Below, in pieces: positions 39,737-48,616 of a stretch of 64,000 nt of DNA (positions within the stretch are counted from its first letter, which is position 1; every line of letters begins with the position of its first letter). The DNA is from Streptomyces cynarae (GTDB lineage: Bacteria; Actinomycetota; Actinomycetes; Streptomycetales; Streptomycetaceae). Position numbers and translations under genes: made by a program. The notes beneath the pieces are model-generated. The model searched no databases and was not told the DNA's origin. It saw only the letters and a program-made list of their open reading frames with translations. The stretch lies in the NCBI RefSeq assembly GCF_025642135.1, contig NZ_CP106793.1, forward strand, positions 8,338,001 through 8,402,000, in the 5' to 3' direction.

Positions 39737-40720
39737 ATGGAAGAGCGAGAATTCCGCAGGTCGGGGCAGCATGCCTCGGTGATCGGCCTCGGCACCTGGC
39801 AGCTGGGCGCCGACTGGGGCGACGTCGACGACAAGGCCGCCCACGAGGTGCTGGAGGCGGCGGCCGAGTCCGGGGTGACCTTCTTCGACACCGCCGATGT
39901 GTACGGCGACGGGCGCAGCGAACAGGCCATCGCCGCCTTCCTCCTCGGCAGGCCGGACCTGCACGTGTTGGTGGCGACCAAGATGGGCCGCCGCGTCGAC
40001 CAGATCCCGCAGAACTACGTCCTCGACAACTTCCGGGTCTGGAACGACCGCTCCCGCCGCAACCTCGGCGTCGACCGCATCGACCTGGTGCAGCTGCACT
40101 GCCCGCCGACGCCGGTCTACTCCTGTGACGAGGTGTACGACGCCCTGGACACCCTGGTCGAGGAAGGCCGCGTCGCCGCCTACGGAGTGAGCGTCGAGAC
40201 GTGCGGGGAGGCGCTGACCGCGATCGCCCGCCCGAACGTGGCGAGCGTGCAGATCATCCTCAACCCGTTCCGCATGAAGCCGCTGCGTGAGGTCCTCCCG
40301 GCCGCGCGGGAGGCCGGCGTGGGCATCATCGCCCGGGTGCCGCTCGCCTCCGGCCTGCTGTCCGGCAAGTACACCAAGGACACCGTCTTCGCCGCGAACG
40401 ACCACCGCTCCTTCAACCGGCACGGTGAGGCCTTCGACCAGGGCGAGACCTTCTCCGGCGTCGACTTCGCCACCGGTGTCGAGGCGGCGGCCGAGTTCGC
40501 CGCGCTCGCGCCCGAGGGCTGCACGCCGGCCCAGCTGGCGCTCGCCTGGATCCTCCAGCAGCCAGGCGTGACCACGGTCATCCCCGGCGCCCGCTCCGCG
40601 GACCAGGCCCGCGCCAACTCGGCGGTCGCCAAACTGCCCCCGCTGCCGCGCGAGACGCTCGACGCGATCCGGGACCTGTACGACCGGCGGATCAAGGAGC
40701 AGGTCGAGGGCCGCTGGTAG
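39737..40720 (+). CDS. aldo/keto reductase
   Basis: 327 residues from ATG 39737. It has an AKR TIM barrel with the catalytic tetrad visible: Asp and Tyr in FFDTADVYGDGRSEQ, Lys in VATKMGRR, His in DLVQLHCPPTPVY. The NADPH-binding C-terminal loop is TVIPGARSADQARANSAV. It resembles the YajO/Tas-like general AKR group, reducing aldehydes or ketones. It stands alone, divergent from the cholesterol-oxidase-like gene, and is followed by octamer repeats and a hairpin. Confidence 0.92.
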   Translation: MEEREFRRSGQHASVIGLGTWQLGADWGDVDDKAAHEVLEAAAESGVTFFDTADVYGDGRSEQAIAAFLLGRPDLHVLVATKMGRRVDQIPQNYVLDNFRVWNDRSRRNLGVDRIDLVQLHCPPTPVYSCDEVYDALDTLVEEGRVAAYGVSVETCGEALTAIARPNVASVQIILNPFRMKPLREVLPAAREAGVGIIARVPLASGLLSGKYTKDTVFAANDHRSFNRHGEAFDQGETFSGVDFATGVEAAAEFAALAPEGCTPAQLALAWILQQPGVTTVIPGARSADQARANSAVAKLPPLPRETLDAIRDLYDRRIKEQVEGRW

Positions 40721-40740
40721 CCGCCCGCCGCGTCGGCATG

Positions 40741-40791
40741 TTCCGCCCTCACGCCCTCACGCCCTCACGCCCTCACGCCGTCAGGGCGGAA
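40741..40791. terminator. octamer repeat inside an interrupted hairpin
   Basis: Four perfect copies of CGCCCTCA occupy 40744-40775. The outer TTCCGCCCT (40741-40749) pairs with AGGGCGGAA (40783-40791), so repeat and 3' flank make a long-looped hairpin between convergent genes. It overlaps the last codons of the minus-strand gene. Confidence 0.55.
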
Positions 40792-41060
40792 CGGGTCGCG
40801 CGGGATGCGCCGCGCGCGGCGGCCCGGATCCGGTAGACGGTCTTCGACCGGTCGACCACCGGGTCGCCGAGCACGATCCGACCCGCGGCGCGCAACGCGT
40901 CGCACTCCTCGGTCGGCAGGGCCATGGGACGGCCGTCGGTCTGCCAATAGCCGTACCGGTGGCGTCCGTTCCCATGCACCGTCAGGAAGACCGCCAGACG
41001 CTGGTCCATGATCAGGCGCAGCACTTCGGCAGCACGGGAACTGAGCCGAGGGCGCGTCAT
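40773..41060 (-). CDS. conserved small hypothetical protein
   Basis: 95 residues from ATG 41060. It begins MTRPRLSSRAAEVLRLIMDQ, followed by FLTVHGNGRHRYGYWQTDGR and MALPTEECDALRAAGRIVLG. The helix-beta-helix pattern suggests a small winged-helix-like domain, but I cannot name the family. The C-terminus is basic and Ala-rich and runs into the octamer repeat. There is no signal or membrane segment. GC at third positions supports a real gene. Confidence 0.6.
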   Translation of the reverse strand: MTRPRLSSRAAEVLRLIMDQRLAVFLTVHGNGRHRYGYWQTDGRPMALPTEECDALRAAGRIVLGDPVVDRSKTVYRIRAAARGASRATRSALTA

Positions 41061-41311
41061 GGTCGGTCAGCCTTTCCGGGGCAGGGCGGTGATCATCTGG
41101 CCGGGCGGGCGAGATGATCTTTACACCGCATTGTTGCCGAGGGCACTGACAGCGCGCATCCGGCGTACCGGGGGACGCCCCTTGACGTCACGCGGTTGCG
41201 TCTGGGGTATGTGACGACCTTCACCCCCATGTGTCGGAAAGTGATGAATTCCTTACGGGGGGAAGACGTAAAGATTTGGGAAGTGGCAACCCAAGACCGT
41301 GGAGGTTTCCC
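41061..41311. other. divergent intergenic region upstream of the RiPP operon
   Basis: These 251 bp include a less GC-rich stretch (about 41215-41290: ccatgtgtcggaaagtgatgaattcct and following) that probably carries the RiPP operon promoter. No convincing -35/-10 pair or dyad stands out. Confidence 0.35.
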
Positions 41312-41503
41312 GTGCGACCGTTCACCCTCAACTACACCGTGCCCAGGGGGGTTCAGGCCACGGTGACGCCGTACCGCTTCGACGCCTCGCGGCAGTTGAA
41401 CGTGCTTCCGGACGGTCGCCCCGCCGTCAGTGACCGTGCACTGCTGCTGGCGGCCGGCACGACGACGTCGACGGCGGGTTCCCAGACGCACTTCGACGAC
41501 TGA
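41312..41503 (+). CDS. ATP-grasp-modified RiPP precursor (graspetide, SAV_5884 type)
   Basis: 63 residues from GTG 41312 with GGAGG 7 bp upstream. The leader contains the family pattern RPFTLNYTVP, then TPYRFDASRQLNV and DGRPAV, known from precursors next to SAV_5884-like ATP-grasp ligases. The C-terminal tail TTTSTAGSQTHFDD is rich in Thr/Ser donors and ends in two Asp acceptors, the right chemistry for side-chain ester macrocycles. The ligase gene starts 13 bp downstream. No protease or exporter is adjacent. The family is recognised; the ring pattern and product are unknown. Confidence 0.85.
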   Translation: MRPFTLNYTVPRGVQATVTPYRFDASRQLNVLPDGRPAVSDRALLLAAGTTTSTAGSQTHFDD

Positions 41504-41516
41504 CGGCACGGACCGG

Positions 41517-42473
41517 ATGACGGTTCTCATCCTCACGTCGGAGCAGGACGTGACGGCCGACATGGTGGTGGCCGAGCTGCACGAGCGGGCTGTGCCCGTG
41601 ATGCGCCTGGACCCCGCCGACCTCCCCGGCAGGGCGGTGCTGTCGGCCGACTACGCCCACGGCGACTTCGACGGCCACCTCTCGGTGGGCGGGCACGTCC
41701 TGAGCATGGGCGGCCTGCGCTCGGTGTGGGTCCGCCGGCCCGGCGAACCGGCCGCCCACGCCACGGAGCCCTCGACATGGCTCACCGCGGAGACCCGCCA
41801 GGCCCTGTACGGCATGCTCTACTCGGCGTCCACACGGTGGATGAACCATCCCCGCAACGCCGAGCAGGCCCGCTACAAGCCGTGGCAGCTGCGGATCGCC
41901 CACCTCAGCGGCTTCGCCGTGCCGCCGACCGTCGTCACCACGGCGCCGCGTGTGGCCCAGCAGTTCGCCGAGGAGTACCGGGACGTGGTGGTGAAGTCGG
42001 CGTCGGGGCCGCCGCCGGACGACCCCGAACTGGCCCTGCCGACGACGCTGATCGGCCCGGACGCCGACTTCTCCGCGGTCGCGGCCGGACCGGCCCTGCT
42101 CCAGCGTTACATCCCCAAGCGCGCCGACATCCGGCTGACCTGCGTCGGCGCGCGTCTGTTCGGCGCCCGCAAGAGAACGGCGCCCGGACAGGTGGACGGC
42201 CGGTACGGCGACACCGAGTACTCCTGGGAGCCCACCGTGGTGCCCGACCGCATCGTGAAGTCGGTCCGCGAGTACCTGGCGCTGGCCGGCCTCGCTTACG
42301 CCGCCTTCGACTTCGCGGAGGACGATGAGGGCGTGTGGTGGTTCCTGGAGTGCAACCAGGGCGGCCAGTTCGGCTTCATAGAACTGGAGACCGGCCAGCC
42401 GATAGCGGAGGCGATCGCCCACTGGCTGGCCCGGCGCGCGCCCGACCGGCGGTCTTCGGAAAGCCGCTGGTAG
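41517..42473 (+). CDS. ATP-grasp RiPP maturase (graspetide ligase)
   Basis: 318 residues from ATG 41517. The N-terminal segment VLILTSEQDVTADMVVAEL and VWVRRPGEPAAHA is the pre-ATP-grasp domain of MvdD/TIGR04187-like ligases. The ATP-grasp core has RIAHLSGFAVPPTVVTTAP, DVVVKSASG (ATP-binding Lys), PALLQRYIPKRADIRLTCVG, and metal-binding Asp/Glu/Asn in AAFDFAEDDEGVWWFLECNQGGQF. It should use ATP to join Asp/Glu side chains to Thr/Ser (esters) or Lys in the precursor encoded 13 bp upstream. Many related clusters also carry an O-methyltransferase gene; none lies nearby. Confidence 0.9.
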   Translation: MTVLILTSEQDVTADMVVAELHERAVPVMRLDPADLPGRAVLSADYAHGDFDGHLSVGGHVLSMGGLRSVWVRRPGEPAAHATEPSTWLTAETRQALYGMLYSASTRWMNHPRNAEQARYKPWQLRIAHLSGFAVPPTVVTTAPRVAQQFAEEYRDVVVKSASGPPPDDPELALPTTLIGPDADFSAVAAGPALLQRYIPKRADIRLTCVGARLFGARKRTAPGQVDGRYGDTEYSWEPTVVPDRIVKSVREYLALAGLAYAAFDFAEDDEGVWWFLECNQGGQFGFIELETGQPIAEAIAHWLARRAPDRRSSESRW

Positions 42474-42485
42474 CCGTGGAGCCGA

Positions 42486-42524
42486 GGGGCGGAGCGGATC
42501 CGCACGGATCAGCCGTGCCGCCCC
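42486..42524. terminator. interrupted hairpin between convergent genes
   Basis: GGGGCGG (42486-42492) pairs with CCGCCCC (42518-42524), with an inner CACGG/CCGTG stem (42503-42517) and a 10-nt bulge. It lies between the ATP-grasp gene and the pseudokinase gene. Confidence 0.45.
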
Positions 42525-42551
42525 GTTCTCCTGCGGGCTCCCGACTCCCGC

Positions 42552-44170
42552 TCACTCCGCCGGCGGCCGGAAGGTTCTCAGGAACACGTCCAGTGCCTGC
42601 TCGTCGGCGGTGCTCTGCGCGTCCGCCGCCGGGGTCGTCCAGCGCAGGGAGCAGCCGCGGCCGTCGCCGAGCAGGAAGCCCCGCCCGAAGGTGCGCACCC
42701 GGACGCCGTCCACCGTGGACAGCCACACCATGTCGGCGCCCTTGTGGCCCTGGTAGGTCACGGCGCGGATGTCGCCCACCCGCGTGTAGTCGGCGTACGT
42801 GCTCTTCAGGGAGGACTCCAGCTTGCGCCACACGGCGACCGGATCCGTACCGAGCCGCACGCTGTAGGTGACCGCCAGGGTGCGAGGGTCCCCGCTCGCG
42901 CCGAACGTCACCCGGTAGGTGCCCTCGGCGGCCTTGAGGGTGTCAATGGGCTTCCATCCCTGGGGCAGGTCGATGGAGAAGCCCTCGGGCGCGTCGTAGC
43001 GGCGGAAGGTCGTCGCCGGCTTCCCGGTGGTGGGCGACGACGACGGGGGCGTGGACGGTGCCGGTGCCGCACTCGTCGTGGGAGGGAGGGTCGTGCCGTC
43101 GGTGTCGTGCCCGGTCGGCGCGGCCGGCCGCGAGGGCGCGACGGAGCGCGACGGCTCCGTCCCGGCCGCCGACGGCCCGCTCCCCTCCGAGCCGACGGCC
43201 GCGACGAGGATCGCGACCGAGGAGGCCACGAGCACGAGCCCCGCGCCCACGAGCACCGACCGGCGCACGGCCGGTCTGCTCCAGGCCCGCCCCGTCCGGT
43301 GGGCCACCAGCCACGCCCCCCTCAGGCGCGGCATCAGTGTCTCCTGTGTGGGCTCGTCGAGGTCGTCGTTCACGATGCGCACCAGGGAGGCACGCACCGC
43401 GGGCTCCGGGACCCGCTCCAGGGCGTCGCGGCGCAGCAGCCCCGTGATGGCCGGGGCCAGCGGCCCGGCGCTCAGCGGGGGCGCAGCGGCAGCCGGTCCA
43501 CGGCGCGCAGCGTCGCCTCGGCCGGGCCGCGGTCCCGGACCGGCGGACGGCCCTCCACCATCGCGTACAGCAGCGCTCCGAGCGCCCACTGGTCCGCCGC
43601 CGGCCCGGCGCTCGAGCCGCGGGCCTGTTCGGGGGAGGCGTACGACGGCGCGGTGACCCGCTGGGTGACGGACGATCCGATCAGTCCGAACCCGGTCACC
43701 ACGACCTGGCCCCCCTCCTGCACGAACACCTGCCCGGGACTCAGGTCCCCGTGAGTGACGCCCCGCCGGTGGGCGGCCTCCAGGACGTCGAGGATCCCGA
43801 GGCCGATGCGGGCGGCACGGACATGGTTCAGGGGCCCGCGATCGAGGATCTCCCCGAGCGGCGTGCCGTCGATCCGTTCCGTCACGGTCCACAGGACACC
43901 GTTGTCGTCGACCACGTCGAGGACGGTGGCGATCCGGCCGGGGCACAGCGACTCCATGGCCTCCGACTCGCGCAGGATCCGGGCGATCGTTCGGCGCGGG
44001 GCGACCTCGGGCCGCAGCTGTGCGAGCCGCGATCCGGTGAGCGTGACCGGCCGTGCGAAGTCCGCGTCCTCGCCGAGCCAGACGGTGCGCCCCTCCTCCC
44101 GGTGGACGACTTCGAGCGTCCGGTACCGTCCGGCGATCAACTCCCGTGTGGAGACCTGCCCGTGGTCCAT
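42552..44170 (-). pseudogene. membrane Ser/Thr pseudokinase disrupted by a one-base loss in a C run
   Basis: From ATG 44170 (GAGGG 6 bp upstream) ~232 residues resemble a bacterial Ser/Thr kinase fold, but key residues are replaced. The VAIK lysine region reads RPVTLTGSRL, the catalytic loop THGDLSPGQVFV (HRD becomes HGD, Asn becomes Gln), and DFG becomes GFG in VVVTGFGLIG. The frame then ends at ...LPLRPR. Restoring one C to the five-C run (G 43477-43481 on plus) continues it with PLSAGPLAPAITGLL, a membrane helix (SVLVGAGLVLVASSVAILVA) and a ~145-residue extracellular domain (GFSIDLPQGWKPIDTL). It is probably a regulatory pseudokinase whose break may be a sequencing error. Confidence 0.78.
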
Positions 44171-44289
44171 CGTCATCCCTCGCAGCGCACCGGACTCTCC
44201 CTTTCCCGGATGTACGGCGGACGTGACGGTGGGTGTTCAAAGAAAGGCGATTTTCTACGAACCGGCTTTCCCGGCCCGCCATGCACCGC

Positions 44290-45564
44290 TCACACGTGCG
44301 AAAACGCGCCCCCTTGGCTACTGGTCGGTAGTTTACCGTCGGTTACCTTCGCGGTCGCGCCGATGTACGACTCGGCGAACGCGGCCGCCGCCGCGGGGGA
44401 GTGGAACAGCCGTCGCAGCCGGGCGATGGCGTTGCCCGCACGGAACGGATCGCCCGACGAGGGCCCGTGCAGCAGCTCCGCGAACCACTCGGAGAACTCC
44501 TGGTACTGCCACACCCGCCGCAGGCTGGCCGCCGAGTAGCCGCGCAGGCCGCCGGTGTCGCCCGTGCGGTGGTAGGCGATGAGCGCGTCCGCGAGCAGCA
44601 GCGCGTCATGCAGGGCGAGGTTCATGCCCTTCGCGGCGATCGGAGCCACCAGGTGCGCCGCGTCGCCCGCGAGGAACAGCCGCCCGTACGCCATCGGTTG
44701 GACCACATAGTTGTGCATGTCCAGGACGCGCTTCTCGATCAGCCGCCCCTCGGTCAGCGGTGGCGCCCCGCCGACGGACAGCCGTTCGCGCAGCTCGGAC
44801 CAGACACGCTCGTGCGGCCAGTTCTCCGGGTCCTCGCCGGGCGGCACCTCGAGGTAGTAGCGGGTGACCTGCGGACTGCGCGCCATGTGGGCGGCGAAAC
44901 CGCGCGGATGGACCCCGAAGACCACGCAGTCCGACGACGGCGGCGCCTCGGCGAGCAGCGCGAGCCAGCCGACCCCGTGGTCGAGCCGCGCGAGGTGCGC
45001 ACGCTCCGGCGGCAGAGCGGCCCGGGTCACACCACGGGCGCCGTCGCAGCCGGCGATCACCTCGCATGCGATGCGCCGACGCTCACCGGAGTCCGGATCC
45101 GTGTACGACACGGACGGCTCGTCGGTGTCGATTCCGTGCACCTCCACGTCCCGCACGCCGAACCGTATGTCGCCCCCCTTGACGTCCGCGTACTCCCGTA
45201 CGAGGTCGGTGACGAGCAGCGGCTGCGGGTAGACGAAGTGGTGGTGGCCGGAGATCTCCGTGTACGGGAACCGGAGCCGCTCCCCGTCGATGCGGAACTC
45301 GCACTCGCTGTGCGTCTGCGCCGTCTCCAGCAGCCGCCCGGCCAGCCCGTGCCGCTCCAGCGCCCGCACGGCCCACTCCTCGAGGAACCCCGCCCGCGGC
45401 CGCTGTTCGATGAACTCCCTGCTCTCCTGCTCCAGGACGACACAGTCGACGGAGGCGTCCCGCAGGAGGTTGGCGAGTGTCAGCCCTGCGGGACCGGCGC
45501 CGACGATGACGACCGCGACGCGCGGCTCGGGCGGGGGAACGGGGGCGGGGGAGAAGTCGATCAC
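44290..45564 (-). CDS. pobA: FAD-dependent aromatic monooxygenase, 4-hydroxybenzoate 3-monooxygenase-like
   Basis: About 424 residues from GTG 45564; a TTG 27 bp upstream is the alternative. The class A flavin monooxygenase pattern is complete: VVIVGAGPAGLTLANLL (FAD GxGxxG), the DG motif AGCDGARGVTRAAL, and GDAAHLVAPIAAKGMNLALHDA. REFIEQRPRAGFLEEWAVRAL is typical of PobA, which hydroxylates 4-hydroxybenzoate to protocatechuate with NAD(P)H. Identity to characterised PobA looks moderate, so another phenolic acid is possible. No Shine-Dalgarno is visible and CATAAT lies 7 bp upstream, so the mRNA may be leaderless. No protocatechuate pathway genes are nearby. Confidence 0.75.
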   Translation of the reverse strand: MIDFSPAPVPPPEPRVAVVIVGAGPAGLTLANLLRDASVDCVVLEQESREFIEQRPRAGFLEEWAVRALERHGLAGRLLETAQTHSECEFRIDGERLRFPYTEISGHHHFVYPQPLLVTDLVREYADVKGGDIRFGVRDVEVHGIDTDEPSVSYTDPDSGERRRIACEVIAGCDGARGVTRAALPPERAHLARLDHGVGWLALLAEAPPSSDCVVFGVHPRGFAAHMARSPQVTRYYLEVPPGEDPENWPHERVWSELRERLSVGGAPPLTEGRLIEKRVLDMHNYVVQPMAYGRLFLAGDAAHLVAPIAAKGMNLALHDALLLADALIAYHRTGDTGGLRGYSAASLRRVWQYQEFSEWFAELLHGPSSGDPFRAGNAIARLRRLFHSPAAAAAFAESYIGATAKVTDGKLPTSSQGGAFSHV

Positions 45565-45600
45565 CGGGTCATTATGGCGGCGTACCGTCAACCCTTCACA

Positions 45601-45624
45601 GGGCAGGCGCCGTTACGCCTGCCC
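45601..45624 (-). terminator. hairpin after the LLM oxidoreductase gene
   Basis: GGGCAGGCG (45601-45609) pairs perfectly with CGCCTGCCC (45616-45624) around 6 nt, 31 bp beyond the minus-strand stop. It separates this gene from the monooxygenase gene on the same strand. Confidence 0.6.
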
Positions 45625-45654
45625 GCCCCGGCCCCCGCCCCCGCGCTCGCGGCC

Positions 45655-46626
45655 TCAGCCCAGGGCCTCCCGCAGGGCAGGCAGAAGCTCCTTGCTCGAC
45701 CAGTCGATGTACTCCGGCTGCGACTCGCCACCGATCTGCACCAGCGCGATCTCCGTGAACCCGGCCTCGGCATAGGGCCGTACGGCCTCCACGAAGTCCG
45801 CCGGGTCGTCGCCGCACGGAATGGAGGCGGCCACGTCGTCGGGCGTGACGAACTGGGTGGCCGACGCGAACGAATCCGGATGCGGCAGCTCGGAGTTGAC
45901 CTTCCAGCCGCAGCCGAACCAGCGGAACTGCTCGTGCGCCCGCTGGATCGCCGCGTCCCGGTCCCGGTCGTAGCAGACGGGCAGCTGCCCGACCCGCGGC
46001 TTGCCCTCGCCACCGTGCCGGTCGAAAGCGGTCAGCAGCTCCTGCTTCGGCTCCGTGGCGATGACCAGGTCGGCGAGCCGGCCCGCGAGCGCACAGGAGC
46101 GCTCGCCGGAGACGGCGACACCGATCTGCGGCGGCTCCTCCGGCAGGTCCCACAGCCGTGCCGAGTCCACACTGAAGTGCTTGCCCCGCCGGCTGACGTG
46201 GCCTCCGCCGAACAGGTCGCGGATGATGCCGACCGCTTCTTCCAGCATCTCGTGCCGCACCTCGACCGAGGGCCAACCCCGGCCCACCACGTGTTCGTTG
46301 AGGTTCTCGCCGGCGCCGAGCCCCAGTCGGAAGCGGCCCTGCGACAGCAGCTGCATCGTCGCCGCCTTCTGGGCCACCACCGCCGGGTGGTAGCGGACGG
46401 TCGGACAGGTCACATACGTCATCAGCGGGATGCGCGAGGTGGCCTGGGCGGCGGCGCCCAGCACGCTCCACGCGTAAGGGGCGTGGCCCTGCTCCCGCAG
46501 CCACGGGAAGTAGTGGTCGGAGGTCACGGAGAAGTCGAACCCGGCCTCCTCGGCCCGCACCACATGGTCGACGAGCTCGCGCGGGCCCGCCTGTTCGGTC
46601 ATCATCGTGTATCCGATTCGCACCAT
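45655..46626 (-). CDS. LLM-class (F420-dependent) oxidoreductase
   Basis: 323 residues from ATG 46626. It begins VRIGYTMMTEQAGPRELVDH and has the LLM signature segments FDFSVTSDHYFPWLREQG, TCPTVRYHPAVVAQKAATMQ and FRLGLGAGENLNEHVVG, as in F420-dependent glucose-6-phosphate dehydrogenase-like proteins (TIGR03557 type). This family uses deazaflavin F420 in hydride transfer, consistent with an actinomycete. The substrate is unknown. It is divergent from a serine hydrolase gene. Confidence 0.85.
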   Translation of the reverse strand: MVRIGYTMMTEQAGPRELVDHVVRAEEAGFDFSVTSDHYFPWLREQGHAPYAWSVLGAAAQATSRIPLMTYVTCPTVRYHPAVVAQKAATMQLLSQGRFRLGLGAGENLNEHVVGRGWPSVEVRHEMLEEAVGIIRDLFGGGHVSRRGKHFSVDSARLWDLPEEPPQIGVAVSGERSCALAGRLADLVIATEPKQELLTAFDRHGGEGKPRVGQLPVCYDRDRDAAIQRAHEQFRWFGCGWKVNSELPHPDSFASATQFVTPDDVAASIPCGDDPADFVEAVRPYAEAGFTEIALVQIGGESQPEYIDWSSKELLPALREALG

Positions 46627-46817
46627 AAAGCGCGGGTTCCCGGTTGGACGGGACGAAAACTGGCCATGGGGGTCCGTGCGACGGCACCGTGGACACCCGC
46701 CGGGCGGACGCGGAAGGATGGCGGATACAACGATCAGCCGTCCGGTCGGCAAGCGTGTTCAGCGGTCCTGACCGGCAGTTGTCCGATCGCCACTGAGATC
46801 GTGCAGGAGGCCGCCCG

Positions 46818-48269
46818 ATGAGTGCCCGCCCGTTGCCCGTCAGCACACCCGGGGAGCAAGGGGTCGACGCCCGTGGCATCCAGGCGTTCCTCGACGCGGT
46901 GGAGACGGCGCCGAACATCGAGCCGCACAGCCTGATGATCCTGCGCCACGGCCGACTGGTTGCCTCCGGCTGGTGGGCGCCCTACACCGCCGACCGCCCC
47001 CACCTGCTGTACTCGCTCAGCAAGAGTTTCACCTCGACCGCCGCCGGGCTGGCCGTCGCCGAGGGCCTTCTCGACCTCGACGCGCCCGTGATCTCGTACT
47101 TCCCCGAGTTCGAGGCGGACATCACCGCCCCGAGCAGCCGAGGCATGCTGGTCCGGCACGTCGCGTCCATGGCGAGCGGACACCTCGCCGAGACCTGGAC
47201 CGAGGCGTTGGCACACGACCGTGCGGAGCCCGTGCGCGGCTTCCTGCTGATCCCGCCGGACCGGGACCCCGGCACGGTCTTCGCCTACAACCAGCCCGCG
47301 ACGTACACGCTCGCCGCGATCGTGCAGCGGCAGTCCGGACAGTCACTGACCCAGTACCTGCGCCCGAGGCTCTTCGACCCGCTCGGCATCGGGGAGGCCG
47401 TCTGGGTCCAGCATCCGCGAGGCCGCGACCTCGGATTCACCGGGCTGCACGCCGCCACGGACGCGGTCGCCCGCCTCGGCCAGCTGTATCTCCAGGACGG
47501 CGTCTGGGAGGGCAGGCGCGTGCTGCCGTCGTCCTGGGTGGCGCAGGCGACACGCCCGCACATCGCCACCGTCGGCTTCAGGGCCGGGGACCCCGTGCCG
47601 GACTGGCAGCAGGGATACGGTTACCAGTTCTGGGGGTCACGGCACGGGTACCGGGGCGACGGGGCGTACGGCCAGTTCTGCGTCGTCCTGCCCGAGCACG
47701 ACGCGGTGATCGCCACGACCGCGGCGACCGAGCAGATGCAGCAGCTGCTGGACGCGATGTGGGGCCACTTGCTGCCCGCGCTCGGGCCGGCCCCGCTGAC
47801 CGGCCGCGACGACGAGGACAAGGCACTCCAGCACCGCCTCGAACGCCTCGCGCTGCCCCCGGTCGCGGCAGACGCCGCACCCGGACTCCGGTCGGCGATC
47901 CGCCTGACACCGCAGGGCGGCCACTGCCCGGAACAGCCGACGCTGACGGCGGTCGAGGTCGCCCACGAGGACGGCACCTGGAGCATGACCCTGGTCGAGG
48001 GCGAGGACCGCCTCGTGCTCCGTCTTCCGGGCTCCGCCTGGGCGGTCGAGGAGGACCCGCTCCCCACGGCGACGAGCGGCGGCTGGACGACCCCGGACAC
48101 CCTGAGCGCCGACGTCCTGTTCCTGGAGACCCCGCACCGCCTGACGATCACGGGCACGCCCGGCACGGGCACGTTCACGGCCCACTGGCACACCACGCCG
48201 CTCCACGTGGGGCCACTGAGCCGGCACAGGGCCCCTCGAGCCCGGTATGATCCAAACGAGAGGCCCTAG
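46818..48269 (+). CDS. serine hydrolase, class C beta-lactamase / esterase fold
   Basis: 483 residues, no signal peptide. The penicillin-binding-like motifs are YSLSKSFTS (SxxK near residue 68, Ser nucleophile), FAYNQPATY (YxN) and a GDGAYGQF segment in place of KTG/HxG. An N-terminal EPHSLMILRHGRLVASGWW precedes them. The last ~140 residues form an extra beta domain (SMTLVEGEDRLVLRLPGSAW). Family members hydrolyse esters, amides or D-amino acid peptides rather than acting as true resistance enzymes; specificity is unknown. Its stop overlaps the convergent UBP gene. Start ATG behind GGAGG. Confidence 0.88.
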   Translation: MSARPLPVSTPGEQGVDARGIQAFLDAVETAPNIEPHSLMILRHGRLVASGWWAPYTADRPHLLYSLSKSFTSTAAGLAVAEGLLDLDAPVISYFPEFEADITAPSSRGMLVRHVASMASGHLAETWTEALAHDRAEPVRGFLLIPPDRDPGTVFAYNQPATYTLAAIVQRQSGQSLTQYLRPRLFDPLGIGEAVWVQHPRGRDLGFTGLHAATDAVARLGQLYLQDGVWEGRRVLPSSWVAQATRPHIATVGFRAGDPVPDWQQGYGYQFWGSRHGYRGDGAYGQFCVVLPEHDAVIATTAATEQMQQLLDAMWGHLLPALGPAPLTGRDDEDKALQHRLERLALPPVAADAAPGLRSAIRLTPQGGHCPEQPTLTAVEVAHEDGTWSMTLVEGEDRLVLRLPGSAWAVEEDPLPTATSGGWTTPDTLSADVLFLETPHRLTITGTPGTGTFTAHWHTTPLHVGPLSRHRAPRARYDPNERP

Positions 48270-48616
48270 CCGAGCGTCTCCATCCAGTTGGCCGGGACCC
48301 GCCCCCGTGGTCCCGGCGCGGGCTGGTCCTCGGGGTGACAGGCAGGAGGAGCCAACTCGGGCCCGGCCTCGTACAGCTCGGACGTCTCGTAGTTCCAGAA
48401 CCAGTCCTCGCCCGGCTCGAAGCTGCGGATCACGGGATGCCCGGTGGCATGGAAGTGCGCGGTCGCGTGCTTCGCGGGCGAGTCGTCGCAACACCCGATG
48501 TGCCCGCACTGCGCGCACCGTCGCAGATGGAACCACCATCCGCCCGCCGCGTCGCACTCCACGCACCCGGTGCCGCTCGGCGGGACGCTCGGGTCGATGC
48601 CCTGCACTGTGCTCAT
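48266..48616 (-). CDS. UBP-type zinc-finger protein
   Basis: 116 residues from ATG 48616. Cys/His pairs form a ZnF-UBP fold: GCVECDAAGGWWFHLRRCAQCGHIG, CCDDSPAKHATAHFHATGHPV and EDWFWNY. In eukaryotes such fingers bind ubiquitin C-termini; bacterial versions have no ubiquitin and are thought to bind other ligands. Its start overlaps the stop of the histidine kinase gene (ATGA), the third gene of a translationally coupled operon with the receiver-thioredoxin-reductase protein. This suggests a signalling or redox accessory role. Confidence 0.88.
   Translation of the reverse strand: MSTVQGIDPSVPPSGTGCVECDAAGGWWFHLRRCAQCGHIGCCDDSPAKHATAHFHATGHPVIRSFEPGEDWFWNYETSELYEAGPELAPPACHPEDQPAPGPRGRVPANWMETLG

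Noticed and set aside
40744..40775. Four 8-bp repeats as a CRISPR-like array
   Set aside because: The units are directly abutting with no spacers; a simple tandem repeat.
44401..46821. 806-residue plus-strand frame antisense to the monooxygenase and LLM genes
   Set aside because: No recognisable domain; the opposite strand carries two complete enzyme families.
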